A stretch of 64,000 bases of DNA from Bog-532 sp963732345 (GTDB taxonomy: Bacteria > Actinomycetota > Actinomycetes > Streptosporangiales > Streptosporangiaceae), in the NCBI GenBank assembly GCA_963732345.1, contig CAVSZI010000019.1:310001-374000 (forward strand). Direction: 5' to 3'. The notes beneath the pieces were generated by a model. That model ran no database searches, was not told the origin of the DNA, and saw nothing but the letters and a program-made list of their open reading frames with translations. Positions within the stretch are counted from its first letter, which is position 1; every line of letters begins with the position of its first letter. Shown piece after piece: positions 46,634 to 55,530 of this stretch. Both the position numbers and the translations under genes were made by a program.

Positions 46634-47680
46634 TCAGGAGCCGTGGACGTAGGTGGGGGCGCCGCCCGCGCCGATCACTCGGAGGGTGCCCGCCTGCGAG
46701 GTCGCCGGGGGGTCGAGTGCGAGGTAGCTGAGCGTGGAGTCCACGGTCAGCCCGTGCCGGAACGGCGGGTGCGCGGCCGGCACCAGGCTCTGCAGCGCGG
46801 CGGGCACCGGGATACCCGGCAACTGCGTCTTACTGTGCGCGGGCGGCAGGTGGGTCGGCACGGTCAAGGTGGCCAGGGTCATGGTGTAGAAGACGAGGGC
46901 GCCGCCGCCCGCCGTGCGCAGCGCGAAGAATGGGTAGCTGGTTCCCTGCAGCTCCCAGCTGTACGTCGTGTTCTGCGCGGCGGCCTGCCGGGCGATCGCC
47001 GCGTTGGACTGGTACAGCCCGGTGGTCTGCGGCCCGGCCCGGACGACCGAGGCGGCGGCACTGGACGGCCCGTCGTCCGCGACGGCCGCGTGCACCGCGC
47101 CCACGACGTCCGGCCGCAGTTTCAGCGCGCCGTCCGAGGTGGCCAGGGCGGTTGCGTAACCGGAGCTGTCGACCGCCACCTTCAGCGCGGGGGCGCCCGG
47201 ATTGAGCAGAACGGACCCGCTCAGCGCCCAGGTGGTCTCGGCGTCCAGCCGGTCGAACACCAGCAACGCGGTCCGGACCGGATCGCCGGGGGCGGCGCGC
47301 TCCGGCACCGTGGCCATGAACCACTGCGGGTACGTGGTCAGCTTGGGCACGTACAGCGTCGGATGCCCGTAGACCGGGCCAATCACTGGATGGCTGGCCG
47401 CCGCGTACGTGGCCCCGGCGATGCCGTACTGCGATCCGGTCAGCAGCGACAGGGCCAGCAGCTCATCGTGATTAGCCAGGGCGACCCGCTCCGCGGTGAC
47501 GAAGGAGTTGAACACCCCGAGCGCGCTGGCCGGGGTGGGCCCCGTCACCGAGGTACCCGCCGACGCGGGCGTGCTGCAGCCCTGCACGGACAGCAGCAGG
47601 CCGAGCGCCACCAGCGGGCCGAGAATGGCCAGGAGCGCCCGGGGGATGCCGGTAAAGGTCGCATTCATGTTCGTATCCAT
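46634..47680 (-). CDS. Secreted lipoprotein of unknown function
   Basis: From ATG 47680 the 348-residue protein has a short N-region, a hydrophobic core (LLAILGPLVALGLLL) and lipobox VQGC, giving a lipidated Cys. The body is Ala/Thr/Ser-rich with no cysteine pairs and resembles the DUF8094-type lipoproteins of Streptomyces, which I cannot confirm without a search. The frame is open to 47815, but only ATG 47680 or 47668 puts the signal peptide at the N-terminus; neither has a clear Shine-Dalgarno. It diverges from prfB, with 147 bp between the starts. Confidence 0.7.
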   Translation of the reverse strand: MDTNMNATFTGIPRALLAILGPLVALGLLLSVQGCSTPASAGTSVTGPTPASALGVFNSFVTAERVALANHDELLALSLLTGSQYGIAGATYAAASHPVIGPVYGHPTLYVPKLTTYPQWFMATVPERAAPGDPVRTALLVFDRLDAETTWALSGSVLLNPGAPALKVAVDSSGYATALATSDGALKLRPDVVGAVHAAVADDGPSSAAASVVRAGPQTTGLYQSNAAIARQAAAQNTTYSWELQGTSYPFFALRTAGGGALVFYTMTLATLTVPTHLPPAHSKTQLPGIPVPAALQSLVPAAHPPFRHGLTVDSTLSYLALDPPATSQAGTLRVIGAGGAPTYVHGS

Positions 47681-47827
47681 TAGAAACCGGGGGCGTCCCG
47701 GCCCCGCTCTTGTCGTCGCAGTCCAGGGCCGGCGGATCAGACGGACCCGTTCGGCAGGATACCTGGCTCCCGCCCGCCACCGTGCCGGCATGCGCCAGCT
47801 GGCACCGGCTCGCATAGGCTGTCCGCC

Positions 47828-48946
47828 ATGGCAGCTACCGATCCCGCTGATGAGATCTCGGAACTGTCGTCGAAGCTCGCCAGCGTGGAGGCGGTTCTCG
47901 ATCCCGGCGCCATGCGGGCCGAGGCCGAGAGCCTACGCGACCAGGCCGCCGATCCGGACCTGTGGGGCGATCAGCAGCACGCCCAGTCGGTGACCCGCCG
48001 CCTCTCCTACGTGGAGGGCGAGCTGGCCAGGCTGGAGGACCTACGGCAGCGGCTCGACGACACCCGGGTGATGTTCGAGCTGGCTGACAGCGAGAACGAC
48101 GAGCCGACCAGGGCCGAGGCCCAGCGCGACCTGGCCTCCCTGCGCAAGGAGATCGACCTGCTCGAGGTGCGCACCCTGCTGTCCGGGGAGTACGACGCCC
48201 GCGAGGCTCTGGTCTCGATCAACGCTCAGGCCGGGGGAGCCGACGCCGCGGACTTCGCGCAGAACCTGATGCGCATGTACCAGCGCTGGGCGGAGCGGCA
48301 CGGGTACCCGACCGAGGTGTACGACATCTCCTACGCGGAGGAAGCCGGCATCAAGTCGACGACGTTCGCGGTCAAGGCGCCCTACGCCTACGGCACGCTC
48401 CGCGGCGAGCACGGAACGCACCGGATGGTGCGGATCTCCAGGTACGACAACCAGGGCCGGCGGCAGACCTCCTTCGCCGGCGTGGACGTGGTGCCAGTCG
48501 TCGAGCAGACCGACCACATCGAGATCAACGAGGACGAGATCAGGGTCGACGTGTACCGCTCCAGCGGGCCCGGCGGCCAGGGCGTCAACACGACCGACTC
48601 GGCCGTCCGGATCACCCACCTGCCGACCGGGATCGTTGTGTCCTGCCAGAACGAGCGCAGCCAGATCCAGAACCGCGCCTCGGCAATGTCCGTTCTGCAG
48701 GCCAAACTGCTCGAGCGCAGGCGCCGGGAGGAGGCCGAGGAAATGGCCGCGCTGCGCGGCGAGTCGACCGGAAGCTGGGGCACCCAGATCCGCAACTACG
48801 TCCTCTACCCGTACCAGAACGTGAAGGACGTGCGGACCGGCAAGGAAACGGGAAACACGACGGCCGTGCTTGACGGCGAGATCGACGACTTCATCGAAGC
48901 CGAGATCCGCTGGCTCCGCCGCGGCCAGAACGGCCAAAAGGACTAG
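47828..48946 (+). CDS. prfB: Peptide chain release factor 2
   Basis: A 372-residue class-I release factor for UGA and UAA codons. The GGQ loop is SGPGGQGVNTTDSAVRITH, and NERSQIQNR follows. The RF-2 recognition tripeptide, SPF in E. coli and Mycobacterium, reads S204-R205-Y206 here (VRISRYDNQGRRQTSF). No programmed +1 frameshift is present: the frame is continuous from ATG 47828. Together with ftsE, ftsX and smpB downstream it follows the usual actinobacterial order. Confidence 0.95.
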   Translation: MAATDPADEISELSSKLASVEAVLDPGAMRAEAESLRDQAADPDLWGDQQHAQSVTRRLSYVEGELARLEDLRQRLDDTRVMFELADSENDEPTRAEAQRDLASLRKEIDLLEVRTLLSGEYDAREALVSINAQAGGADAADFAQNLMRMYQRWAERHGYPTEVYDISYAEEAGIKSTTFAVKAPYAYGTLRGEHGTHRMVRISRYDNQGRRQTSFAGVDVVPVVEQTDHIEINEDEIRVDVYRSSGPGGQGVNTTDSAVRITHLPTGIVVSCQNERSQIQNRASAMSVLQAKLLERRRREEAEEMAALRGESTGSWGTQIRNYVLYPYQNVKDVRTGKETGNTTAVLDGEIDDFIEAEIRWLRRGQNGQKD

Positions 48947-48949
48947 CGG

Positions 48950-49135
48950 TCATAGGTTACCGTGCGCGGCCAGGACGGCCAGCAGGACGACCAGCAGAAC
49001 CGAGGCGACGAGGATGTGCGGGCGGTAATTGGCCTGGGCATGATGCACTTCCGCCTTGGACGCCCGGCAGGCTGGACAGCGGCCCTCGCTCACCGGGCCT
49101 CCGCAGCGGGCACAGATAAGGTGTTCGCAGCTCAA
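48950..49135 (-). CDS. Small zinc-ribbon membrane peptide
   Basis: The 61-residue peptide has CARCGGPVSEGRCPAC, a zinc ribbon, and a C-terminal membrane helix (ILVASVLLVVLLAVLAA). TTG 49135 is supported by GGAAGGA about 9 nt upstream. Peptides of this type occur near prfB in related genomes; no function is known. It is convergent with prfB, with 3 bp between the stops. Confidence 0.65.
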   Translation of the reverse strand: MSCEHLICARCGGPVSEGRCPACRASKAEVHHAQANYRPHILVASVLLVVLLAVLAAHGNL

Positions 49136-49385
49136 TGGGGAGTCCTTCCGGCCGGTGATGCCCTGCGCTTTGGAGCGTTATAGGGCTCTGCTCGCTAGTT
49201 TCCCCCTACACTGTTCCATTGACTAATCCAGGCTACCCGCTGGAGTGCCGCCAATCGCCGCGCCTACGGCGGAGTGCCAGGCCACGTGCCGTTCGCCAGG
49301 CCCTGCGAGCCCGGTCGGCGGCACCTCGAACTCTGCCAAGGCGCTCCCGTCCCTCGTCCGTTTCCTACGCCGCTGTGATGGTCCT

Positions 49386-50075
49386 GTGATCAATTTCGAT
49401 AACGTCAGCAAGGTCTACCCGAGCCAGAGCCGGCCTGCCCTGGAGAACGTCAGCATCTCGGTGGAGAAGGGCGAGTTCGTCTTCCTCGTCGGTCCGTCCG
49501 GGTCCGGCAAGTCCACGTTCCTCCGGCTGGTGCTGAAGGAGGAACGGCCGACCGACGGCCGGATCCGGGTTTCCGGCCGGGACCTGGCCCGCCTGTCCAA
49601 CTGGCGGATCCCGATGCTCCGGCGCCGGATCGGCTGCGTGTTCCAGGACTTCCGGCTGCTGCCGAACAAGAACGTCTACCAGAACGTGGCCTTCGCGCTC
49701 GAGGTCATCGGCAAGCCGCGCCGGTTCATCCGCAAGGTGGTGCCGGAGGTGATCGATCTGGTTGGCCTTGAGGGCAAGCACGACCGGATGCCGGACGAAC
49801 TGTCCGGCGGGGAGCAGCAGCGCGTGGCCATGGCCCGGGCCTTCGTCAACCGCCCCATGATCCTGCTCGCGGACGAGCCGACCGGGAACATCGACCCCGC
49901 GACCTCGATCGGCATCATGAAGGTCCTGGACCGGATCAACCGGACCGGCACCACGGTCGTCATGGCGACCCATGACGCCGCCATCGTCGACTCCATGCGC
50001 AAACGGGTCATCGAACTCGAATACGGCAAAGTCGTCCGGGACCAGTCTCGCGGTGTCTACGGTCAGGCGTACTGA
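49386..50075 (+). CDS. ftsE: Cell-division ABC ATPase FtsE
   Basis: A 229-residue ATPase that, with FtsX, activates peptidoglycan hydrolases at the septum. Walker A GPSGSGKS, Q-loop FQDFRLLP, signature LSGGEQQR, Walker B LLADEPTG and switch His ATHD are all present. GTG 49386 gives the conserved IxFxNVxKxYP start; the frame is open upstream without homology. The 250 bp before it (49136-49385) have no gene. ftsX follows after 85 bp. Confidence 0.96.
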   Translation: MINFDNVSKVYPSQSRPALENVSISVEKGEFVFLVGPSGSGKSTFLRLVLKEERPTDGRIRVSGRDLARLSNWRIPMLRRRIGCVFQDFRLLPNKNVYQNVAFALEVIGKPRRFIRKVVPEVIDLVGLEGKHDRMPDELSGGEQQRVAMARAFVNRPMILLADEPTGNIDPATSIGIMKVLDRINRTGTTVVMATHDAAIVDSMRKRVIELEYGKVVRDQSRGVYGQAY

Positions 50076-50160
50076 CGTGCCGTAGCCTGTCCGCCAGGGC
50101 TCAGCACCCACCGCGCGGGTCACCCGCCGCCCGATCGAGTACTGCGAGGGATCAGCCAGC

Positions 50161-51072
50161 ATGCGTGCTCAGTTCGTTCTCCGGGAGATCTGGATCGGCC
50201 TGCGCCGGAATCTCACCATGACGGTCGCGCTCATCGTGGTGGTGGCGATCAGCCTTTCCTTGCTGGGCGTGGGGCTCCTCTTCGTCAAGCAGGTCGACGC
50301 GACGCGCAGCTACTGGCAGGGCAAGGTCGAGCTTTCCATCTACCTGTGCACGGCGCAGAGCGTCAGCGTCCAGTGCAAGCAGAACGGCCCGGCCACCGAC
50401 GTCCAGCGGCAGCAACTCCGGCAGCAGCTCACATCGATGCCCCAGGTGGCCAGCGTCATCTACCAGTCGCAGCAGCAGGCCTACCAGCAGTTCAAGCAGG
50501 AGTTCTCCAACAGCCCGTCGTTCGTCTCCACCGTCTCCCAGGGCGACATACCGGACTCGTTCCAGGTGAAGCTGAAGAACCCGCAGGCGGATTACACCAC
50601 CGTCGCGTCGGCGGTGACGGGCAAGAACGGGGTTGATTCGGTGATTGACGACCGGTCGATCCTGGCCAAGTTCTACAAGCTGCTCGGCGGCGCGCGGAAC
50701 GCCGTGGTCATCGTGGCGGTGATCCTGCTGATCGCCGCAACCCTGCTGGTGGCCAACACGATCCGGCTCTCGGCGTTCAGCCGCCGCCGGGAAACCGGCA
50801 TCATGCGGCTGGTCGGGGCGTCGAACTTCTACATCCAGTTGCCGTTCCTGCTGGAGGGAATCATCGCCGGCCTGATCGGCTGGGCGATCTCCGTCGGCCT
50901 CCTGATTGCCGTGAAGTCGCTTTGGCTGGATACGCTACAGCAGTACTTCACTTTCAACGTGGTTCTCAGCGCGGGTGACCTCGTGGAGGTCGTGATCCTC
51001 GCCATGTGCGTGGGGGTCCTGCTGTGCGGCGCGACGTCGTTCCTCACGCTTCGCCGTTACCTTCGTGTGTGA
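50161..51072 (+). CDS. ftsX: Cell-division permease FtsX
   Basis: A 303-residue four-helix membrane protein, with TM1 at about 22-45 and three more in the C-terminal 130 residues (near 178-200, 220-245 and 270-295). The extracytoplasmic domain between TM1 and TM2 is the part that contacts hydrolases such as RipC-type enzymes. Conserved cytosolic FSRRRETGIMRLVGAS is present. It forms a complex with FtsE. No hydrolase gene is adjacent. Confidence 0.95.
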   Translation: MRAQFVLREIWIGLRRNLTMTVALIVVVAISLSLLGVGLLFVKQVDATRSYWQGKVELSIYLCTAQSVSVQCKQNGPATDVQRQQLRQQLTSMPQVASVIYQSQQQAYQQFKQEFSNSPSFVSTVSQGDIPDSFQVKLKNPQADYTTVASAVTGKNGVDSVIDDRSILAKFYKLLGGARNAVVIVAVILLIAATLLVANTIRLSAFSRRRETGIMRLVGASNFYIQLPFLLEGIIAGLIGWAISVGLLIAVKSLWLDTLQQYFTFNVVLSAGDLVEVVILAMCVGVLLCGATSFLTLRRYLRV

Positions 51073-51092
51073 CATGAGCAGACAGGAGGGAC

Positions 51093-51557
51093 GTGGCTCG
51101 GGAGCAAGGGCGGACGGTAATCGCCCGCAACCGCCGCGCCCGATTCGACTACCGGATCGAGGACACCTACGAGGCCGGGCTGGTGCTCACGGGGACCGAG
51201 GTGAAATCACTCCGGGCCGGGCGCGCGTCCCTGACGGACGGTTTCGCCCAGATCTCCGATGGAGAGGTGTGGCTGCACAACGTGCACATTCCCGTGTACA
51301 CCCAGGGCACCTGGACCAATCACGAGCCACGGCGAACCAGGAAACTACTCCTGCACCGTAGGGAAATCGAGAAGCTGTCCTCCCGGACCGCGGAACAGGG
51401 CTTGACGCTGGTTCCGCTGTCCCTTTATTTCAAAGACGGGAAGGCCAAGGTCGAGTTGGGCCTTGGGCGCGGCAAGCGGACCTACGATAAACGTCATGAC
51501 CTGGCGAGCCGGGATGCGGCCAGGGAGATGGATCGTGCTCTCCGGCGGCGACGGTAA
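51093..51557 (+). CDS. smpB: SsrA-binding protein SmpB
   Basis: A 154-residue tmRNA-binding protein with RRARFDYRIEDTYEAGLVLTGTEVKSLR, HIPVYTQG, RTRKLLLHRREI and the C-terminal GKRTYDKRHDLASRDAAREM tail that mimics the anticodon arm in the decoding site. With ssrA (54270) it makes the trans-translation system that frees stalled ribosomes. GTG 51093 follows GGAGGGAC closely; the frame is clean. It lies 20 bp after ftsX. Confidence 0.96.
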   Translation: MAREQGRTVIARNRRARFDYRIEDTYEAGLVLTGTEVKSLRAGRASLTDGFAQISDGEVWLHNVHIPVYTQGTWTNHEPRRTRKLLLHRREIEKLSSRTAEQGLTLVPLSLYFKDGKAKVELGLGRGKRTYDKRHDLASRDAAREMDRALRRRR

Positions 51558-51571
51558 CGGGGGGGAGGACA

Positions 51572-53620
51572 GTGTCCTTCTACACCCGTGACCGGGGCAG
51601 CCACGCTGGCCGTGGCCGACCGGGGCGCGTTCTCCCGCGCCCCGGTCGGCGAGCCGCCCCGCCGGGTCAGCGGCCGCCCCTCCCGCCCCGGCCGGCTTCG
51701 GCGCGCCGGCAGCGCCAGGCCCGGCGCCTGTCGATGCGCGTTCGGCGGATCTGGCTGGTCGCCATCATCGTGATGGCCGGCATCGTGGTCGGGGGCTTCC
51801 TGGACGGCTTCGCGCAGGAGCCGTCCGCGGAGGGAACCGTCCAGGCGTTCCTGCTGGCCTGGCAACGGCACGATTACCGCGGGGCCGCCGCCTACACCAC
51901 CGGCCCCGCGCCCGCCGTGTCGGGCGCCCTGGCCGGTGCCTTCACCCAGCTGGACGCGACGGCCATGTTCCTGTCCATGGGCCGGGTGGACCAGCACGGC
52001 AGCTCGGCCCAGGCGCACTTCACCGCCTCGGTGAACCTCGGTGAGGGTGGCCACCAGTGGACCTACGCCGGCCGGTTCGCGCTGCGCAAGCTCGGTTCCG
52101 GCTGGAAGATCGAGTGGGCGCCCAGGGTCATCAACCCCCAGCTGGGCCCGGGGGAGCGGCTGGCCGTGATCACGCAGGTGCCGGCCCGGGCATCGGTGCT
52201 GGACGCCACGGGGCAGCCGCTCCAGGTGCCGTCGGCGGTCTACCAGATCGGGGTCTGGCCCCGGACGCTGCCCAACCCCACCGAAACGGCGGATGACTTC
52301 GCCGGGGTGACCCAGCTCAACGCCACCCAGGTTCTCGGCCAGATCCAGGCTGCCCCGCCCGGGCAGTTCCTCACCCTGCTGTCGCTCGACCCGGATGACT
52401 ACGCGCAGATCTCCCCGGAGCTGGCCCGGGTGCCCGGCCTGATCGTGCACCGGGTCAGCCAGCGGCTGTTCTCCTCCGAGGCCAGCGAGATCGTCGGCAC
52501 CGTCGGCTCGGAGAACTCCAGCATGCTGCGCGACGAAGGCGCCTCCTACCAGCCCGGCACCACGGTCGGCCTGGCCGGCCTGCAGGCCACCTACCAGCGT
52601 CTGCTGGCGGGCTCGCCGACCACCGAGGTGGTGGCCGAGAACGGCAGCGGGCAGCAGGTCGCGGTTCTGCAGCAGTGGCAGGGCAAAGCCGGCCAGCCCG
52701 TGCGGACCACGATCAATGCGGGTGTGCAGGCGGCGGCGCTCAACGCGGTGTCCGCCGCGCCCAGCACGGCCGCCGAGATCGTCGCCGTGCAGGCCTCCAC
52801 CGGCAAGATCCTCGCTGTCGCCGGTCACAACGCCCCCGGCGGCCAGCTTCTCACCGGCGGCGCCCTCAACGCGCACCTGACGCCCGGGACCGCGTTCACG
52901 ATCGTGTCGACCGCGGCGCTGCTCGGGACGGGCCTTTCCCCCGGCACCGAGATCCCGTGCACCAGCCTGGCCAACGTCGGCGGCCAGCTGTTCAGCGACC
53001 AGCAGCTCGCCTCCAGCCTGGGCGGCGACACCTCGTTCAGCACCGACTTCGCCCAAGGGTGCGGCACCGCGTTCGCGGGGCTGTCCCGCCGGCTGACCAG
53101 CAGCGCCCTGACCACCGCGGTGAACGGCTTCGGCATCGGTTCGAAGTGGCAGCTGCCACTGCAGGCCTTCTCCGGCTCGGTGCCCGCCGCGACGACCGAC
53201 GGCCAGCTGGCCGGGGAGACCATCGGGCAGGGCGTCCATATGAGCCCGCTGGGCATGGCCTTGATCGCCGCCGAGGTCGACTCCGGGCTCTGGCGGTCCC
53301 CGGTGCTCGTTACGAAGCCGCCCGACGGGGCCGCGTCTGTCAAGTCGCCCCTGACCCCGGGTGCCCTCACGTCCCTGCGCGCGCTGATGCGCGAGGCCGT
53401 CACGTCCGGCTCGGCCAAGAGCGCCAACGTGTCAGGCGCGCCGGTCTACGGCCAGACCGCACTCGTGCAGACCGGAAGCGGCCGCAGCGCCCAGTGGCAG
53501 AGCTGGTTCGTCGGCTACCGCGGAGACGTCGCGTTCACGGTCCTGACCTCCAGCCAATCGCCCGAGATCTCCGCATCCGCCCCGGCCGCCCAGTTCCTCA
53601 GCGCCCTGCCCGCCAGCTGA
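51572..53620 (+). CDS. Penicillin-binding-like protein with MecA_N domain; catalytic motifs lost
   Basis: The 682-residue class-B PBP-like protein has a basic N-terminus, one membrane helix (about 58-76), a MecA_N/NTF2-like domain (about 84-190), a dimer domain and a transpeptidase domain (about 385-680). All three active-site motifs are replaced: SxxK is TAFT at 440-443, SxN is GCG at 496-498, and KTG is QTA at 628-630. It cannot carry out normal transpeptidation, so a scaffolding or sensing role is more likely. GTG 51572 follows GGGGAGGA and lies 14 bp after smpB. The stop is inside a 27-bp tandem repeat. Confidence 0.82.
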   Translation: MSFYTRDRGSHAGRGRPGRVLPRPGRRAAPPGQRPPLPPRPASARRQRQARRLSMRVRRIWLVAIIVMAGIVVGGFLDGFAQEPSAEGTVQAFLLAWQRHDYRGAAAYTTGPAPAVSGALAGAFTQLDATAMFLSMGRVDQHGSSAQAHFTASVNLGEGGHQWTYAGRFALRKLGSGWKIEWAPRVINPQLGPGERLAVITQVPARASVLDATGQPLQVPSAVYQIGVWPRTLPNPTETADDFAGVTQLNATQVLGQIQAAPPGQFLTLLSLDPDDYAQISPELARVPGLIVHRVSQRLFSSEASEIVGTVGSENSSMLRDEGASYQPGTTVGLAGLQATYQRLLAGSPTTEVVAENGSGQQVAVLQQWQGKAGQPVRTTINAGVQAAALNAVSAAPSTAAEIVAVQASTGKILAVAGHNAPGGQLLTGGALNAHLTPGTAFTIVSTAALLGTGLSPGTEIPCTSLANVGGQLFSDQQLASSLGGDTSFSTDFAQGCGTAFAGLSRRLTSSALTTAVNGFGIGSKWQLPLQAFSGSVPAATTDGQLAGETIGQGVHMSPLGMALIAAEVDSGLWRSPVLVTKPPDGAASVKSPLTPGALTSLRALMREAVTSGSAKSANVSGAPVYGQTALVQTGSGRSAQWQSWFVGYRGDVAFTVLTSSQSPEISASAPAAQFLSALPAS

Positions 53621-53707
53621 CCCCGCGCCGCCCTGCCCGCCAGCTGACCCCGCGCCGCCCTGCCCGCCAGCTGACCCCGCGCCGCCCTGCCCGCAGCTGA
53701 TCCCGCG
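53603..53707. repeat. Four 27-bp tandem repeats spanning the PBP stop codon
   Basis: GCCCTGCCCGCCAGCTGACC... repeats with a 27-bp period from 53603, the last copy missing one base. The in-frame TGA recurs in the first three copies, so the stop is protected by redundancy. Confidence 0.85.
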
Positions 53708-54192
53708 CCGTCTGACCGCGCCCCTGCTGCGCCGCCCACCGCCCAGCACCGCCCCGCGCCGTTACCTATTCGTTGTTGAACTCTCTGTGATCAGAGGCAA
53801 CCATTTGGCTACTCTCCGACGTCTTAGCTGGTGACTGGGTTTCGCTAGGGGGGTTGCGGCCTCAGTCGCGTGATAAGACCGGGTCTCATCTCGGGGGAGA
53901 TCCGGCAATCCGGACCGGCTCCGACCCTGCCGGTCGACCCCCGCGGGCGCGTTGATCACCGCCAGCGCCCGCGGGGGTCATTCCCCCCTCCGGTGCCATC
54001 CGCTCGCCCCCTCTCACGCCCGCCCCTTCGGCACCCTCCGCCGTTCGCGCCGGCGCCCCGGTGGCGCATCTCCGTCCACCTCCCCAGCGACCGCAATGGC
54101 GCCACCGCGGACACGCAACGATCACGATGACGCCACCGTGGACCCGAGGTGGCCGGGCGGTCGCCCGACAGTCTCCCGGCCGGGAATCTTGG
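53708..54192. other. Gap before ssrA, no gene seen
   Basis: The region holds only short open stretches on both strands with no recognisable product, some A+T-richer sequence near 53760-53860, and a G+C-rich stretch after 53900. It ends at the probable ssrA promoter. Confidence 0.5.
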
Positions 54193-54222
54193 TTGGCGGC
54201 TTGGCGTTGAACCGTGTACGGT
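54193..54222 (+). promoter_or_regulatory. Candidate ssrA promoter
   Basis: TTGGCG at 54193-54198, an 18-nt spacer and TACGGT at 54217-54222 resemble a vegetative promoter about 48 bp before the mature tmRNA 5' end. Confidence 0.4.
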
Positions 54223-54269
54223 CGGGCGGAGCAGGTCATCGCGCGCGATGCCCGGTTGAAAACTCAAGA

Positions 54270-54638
54270 GGGGGTGAACGGTTTCGACTTCGGTGGTTGA
54301 TTCAGGGGAAGCGGGCCGAGGATTGCGGTTGTGACCTCGCTAATCACATGACCGCAAAACAATAAGTGCCAATTCAACGCGCACTAGCGTCGCCCTCGCC
54401 GCCTGAGGCGAGTTAGACGCTTGTCAGCCCGGGGATGCCTTCGACCCGGTGCCTGGCATCAGCTAGAAGGATTACCGTCTAGCCCGGTCACGGGACTGGC
54501 ACGGGACATCAAACAGTGACTGAGCCCGTCGGCATCTTGCCTGTGTGAATGCCGGGGCTGAGAAAAACACAGCAGGCTGCGCCCGGAGAAGCCCTGTTGA
54601 TGCACTGAAGGACGCGGGTTCGATTCCCGCCACCTCCA
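54270..54638 (+). ncRNA. ssrA: Transfer-messenger RNA
   Basis: The RNA starts GGGGGTG at 54270-54276, which pairs with CACCTCC at 54631-54637 as a seven-base acceptor stem (one G-U pair), followed by discriminator A 54638; CCA is not encoded. The 5' GGTGAACGGTTTCGACTTCG and 3' GGTTCGATTCCCG (T-loop) are diagnostic. The tag frame resumes at GCC 54368 and reads ANSTRTSVALAA with TGA at 54404, ending in the LAA degradation signal. SmpB is encoded 2.7 kb upstream. Its 3' end is a common integration site, and relic-like ORFs follow it. Confidence 0.97.
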
Positions 54639-54797
54639 CCCATGACAGCTTCCCTTGCCTGACCCGTGGGACCCGTGGTGGACCGTGCCCGGCTCACGGG
54701 TCAGCCAGCCGGCACAGACTTGTCACGCCTTAGCACTGCTTGCTATACCAAGCTATGCCACACCGCGTGACGGTATGCCGGTTACTAACATGATCAC

Positions 54798-54974
54798 GTG
54801 AGTGAGCCCCGGCAGCCTCAGCCGCCCTACCTGCGGATAGCCGGAATCATCCGGGATCAGATCGAACACGGAGAGTATGTGCCGGGTGATCAGATCCCGA
54901 GCATGGCGAAAATTTCCGAGGAGCACGGAGTGAGCCGGGGCACGGCGGGGCGCGCCGCCGAAAGAAGGCAATAA
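54798..54974 (+). pseudogene. Truncated GntR-family regulator
   Basis: GTG 54798 encodes 58 residues: PPYLRIAGIIRDQIEHGEYVPGDQIPSM, then AKISEEHGVSRGTA, the GntR winged helix, ending abruptly after the recognition helix (GRAAERRQ and TAA). The effector domain is absent. It begins 160 bp after ssrA and may be left from an integrative element whose GntR repressor lay at the attachment site. Confidence 0.55.
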
Positions 54975-55092
54975 ATGCATATCGGAGGCGCGCCGGACTT
55001 ATCGGGCACCGAAAGCCGCCTCGTCGGACTGCCGAAAAGCAGCGCCGCGTGAAACGCAAGAGCGCAGGCCAGGAGGGCATCGGCGCGGAAGG

Positions 55093-55311
55093 GTGATGGA
55101 GACAGTCGGGAAAGTCATAGTGACCTATCCGGCGAGTAGCCTGCAGGAGCGCGTGAGTGCTGGTTACGATGACTCGTCCGTTAACGACATTACACACAGC
55201 GTGGGCGGCATGACGTTCGGTGCGCCGCACGTCGGCCGCCGGGAGGCGGGCCGGCAGGGACCGGGCCCGGATATGGCCGCCCATAACGCCGTGGGAAGTG
55301 GTCAAAAATGA
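55093..55311 (+). CDS. Small ORF of unknown function
   Basis: A possible 72-residue protein with no recognised domain. GGAAGG lies just before the start, and the TGA overlaps the next ATG by 4 nt (ATGA at 55308). This coupling is its main support; composition alone would not be convincing. The stretch 54975-55092 contains nothing else. Confidence 0.3.
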   Translation: MMETVGKVIVTYPASSLQERVSAGYDDSSVNDITHSVGGMTFGAPHVGRREAGRQGPGPDMAAHNAVGSGQK

Positions 55312-55505
55312 GCGACCTGGTTGACCTGACGTCCCGTTTGCTGGACGACGGCTTCGTGATCTGCTCGGAGAAGACAGGAGACCGATTCACGGTGCTGCTG
55401 CGCCGAACCCGCGCGGAGGGGCGCCGCGTGTTCTGCGGGACCGGGGACAGCTTCCCCGATGCCCTCGTCGACGCGGCAGAGGAGGCCGCAGTTCCCGCCG
55501 CCTGA
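55308..55505 (+). CDS. Small hypothetical protein
   Basis: A 65-residue protein, MSDLVDLTSRLLDDGFVIC... with acidic and basic alternation and one Cys pair, ending FPDALVDAAEEAAVPAA. It reads like a genuine small globular protein with good actinobacterial codon use. No function can be assigned. ATG 55308 overlaps the stop of the preceding ORF. It converges on the activator gene. Confidence 0.55.
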   Translation: MSDLVDLTSRLLDDGFVICSEKTGDRFTVLLRRTRAEGRRVFCGTGDSFPDALVDAAEEAAVPAA

Positions 55506-55530
55506 TCCCATCACCGCAGGCCTGATCCCA

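Noticed and set aside
47828..47930. Programmed +1 frameshift in prfB
   Set aside because: The frame is continuous from ATG to GGQ and no early UGA occurs in it.
54660..54800. Second ssrA end (attR) after tmRNA
   Set aside because: I found no second copy of the GGTTCGATTCCCG segment in the window.
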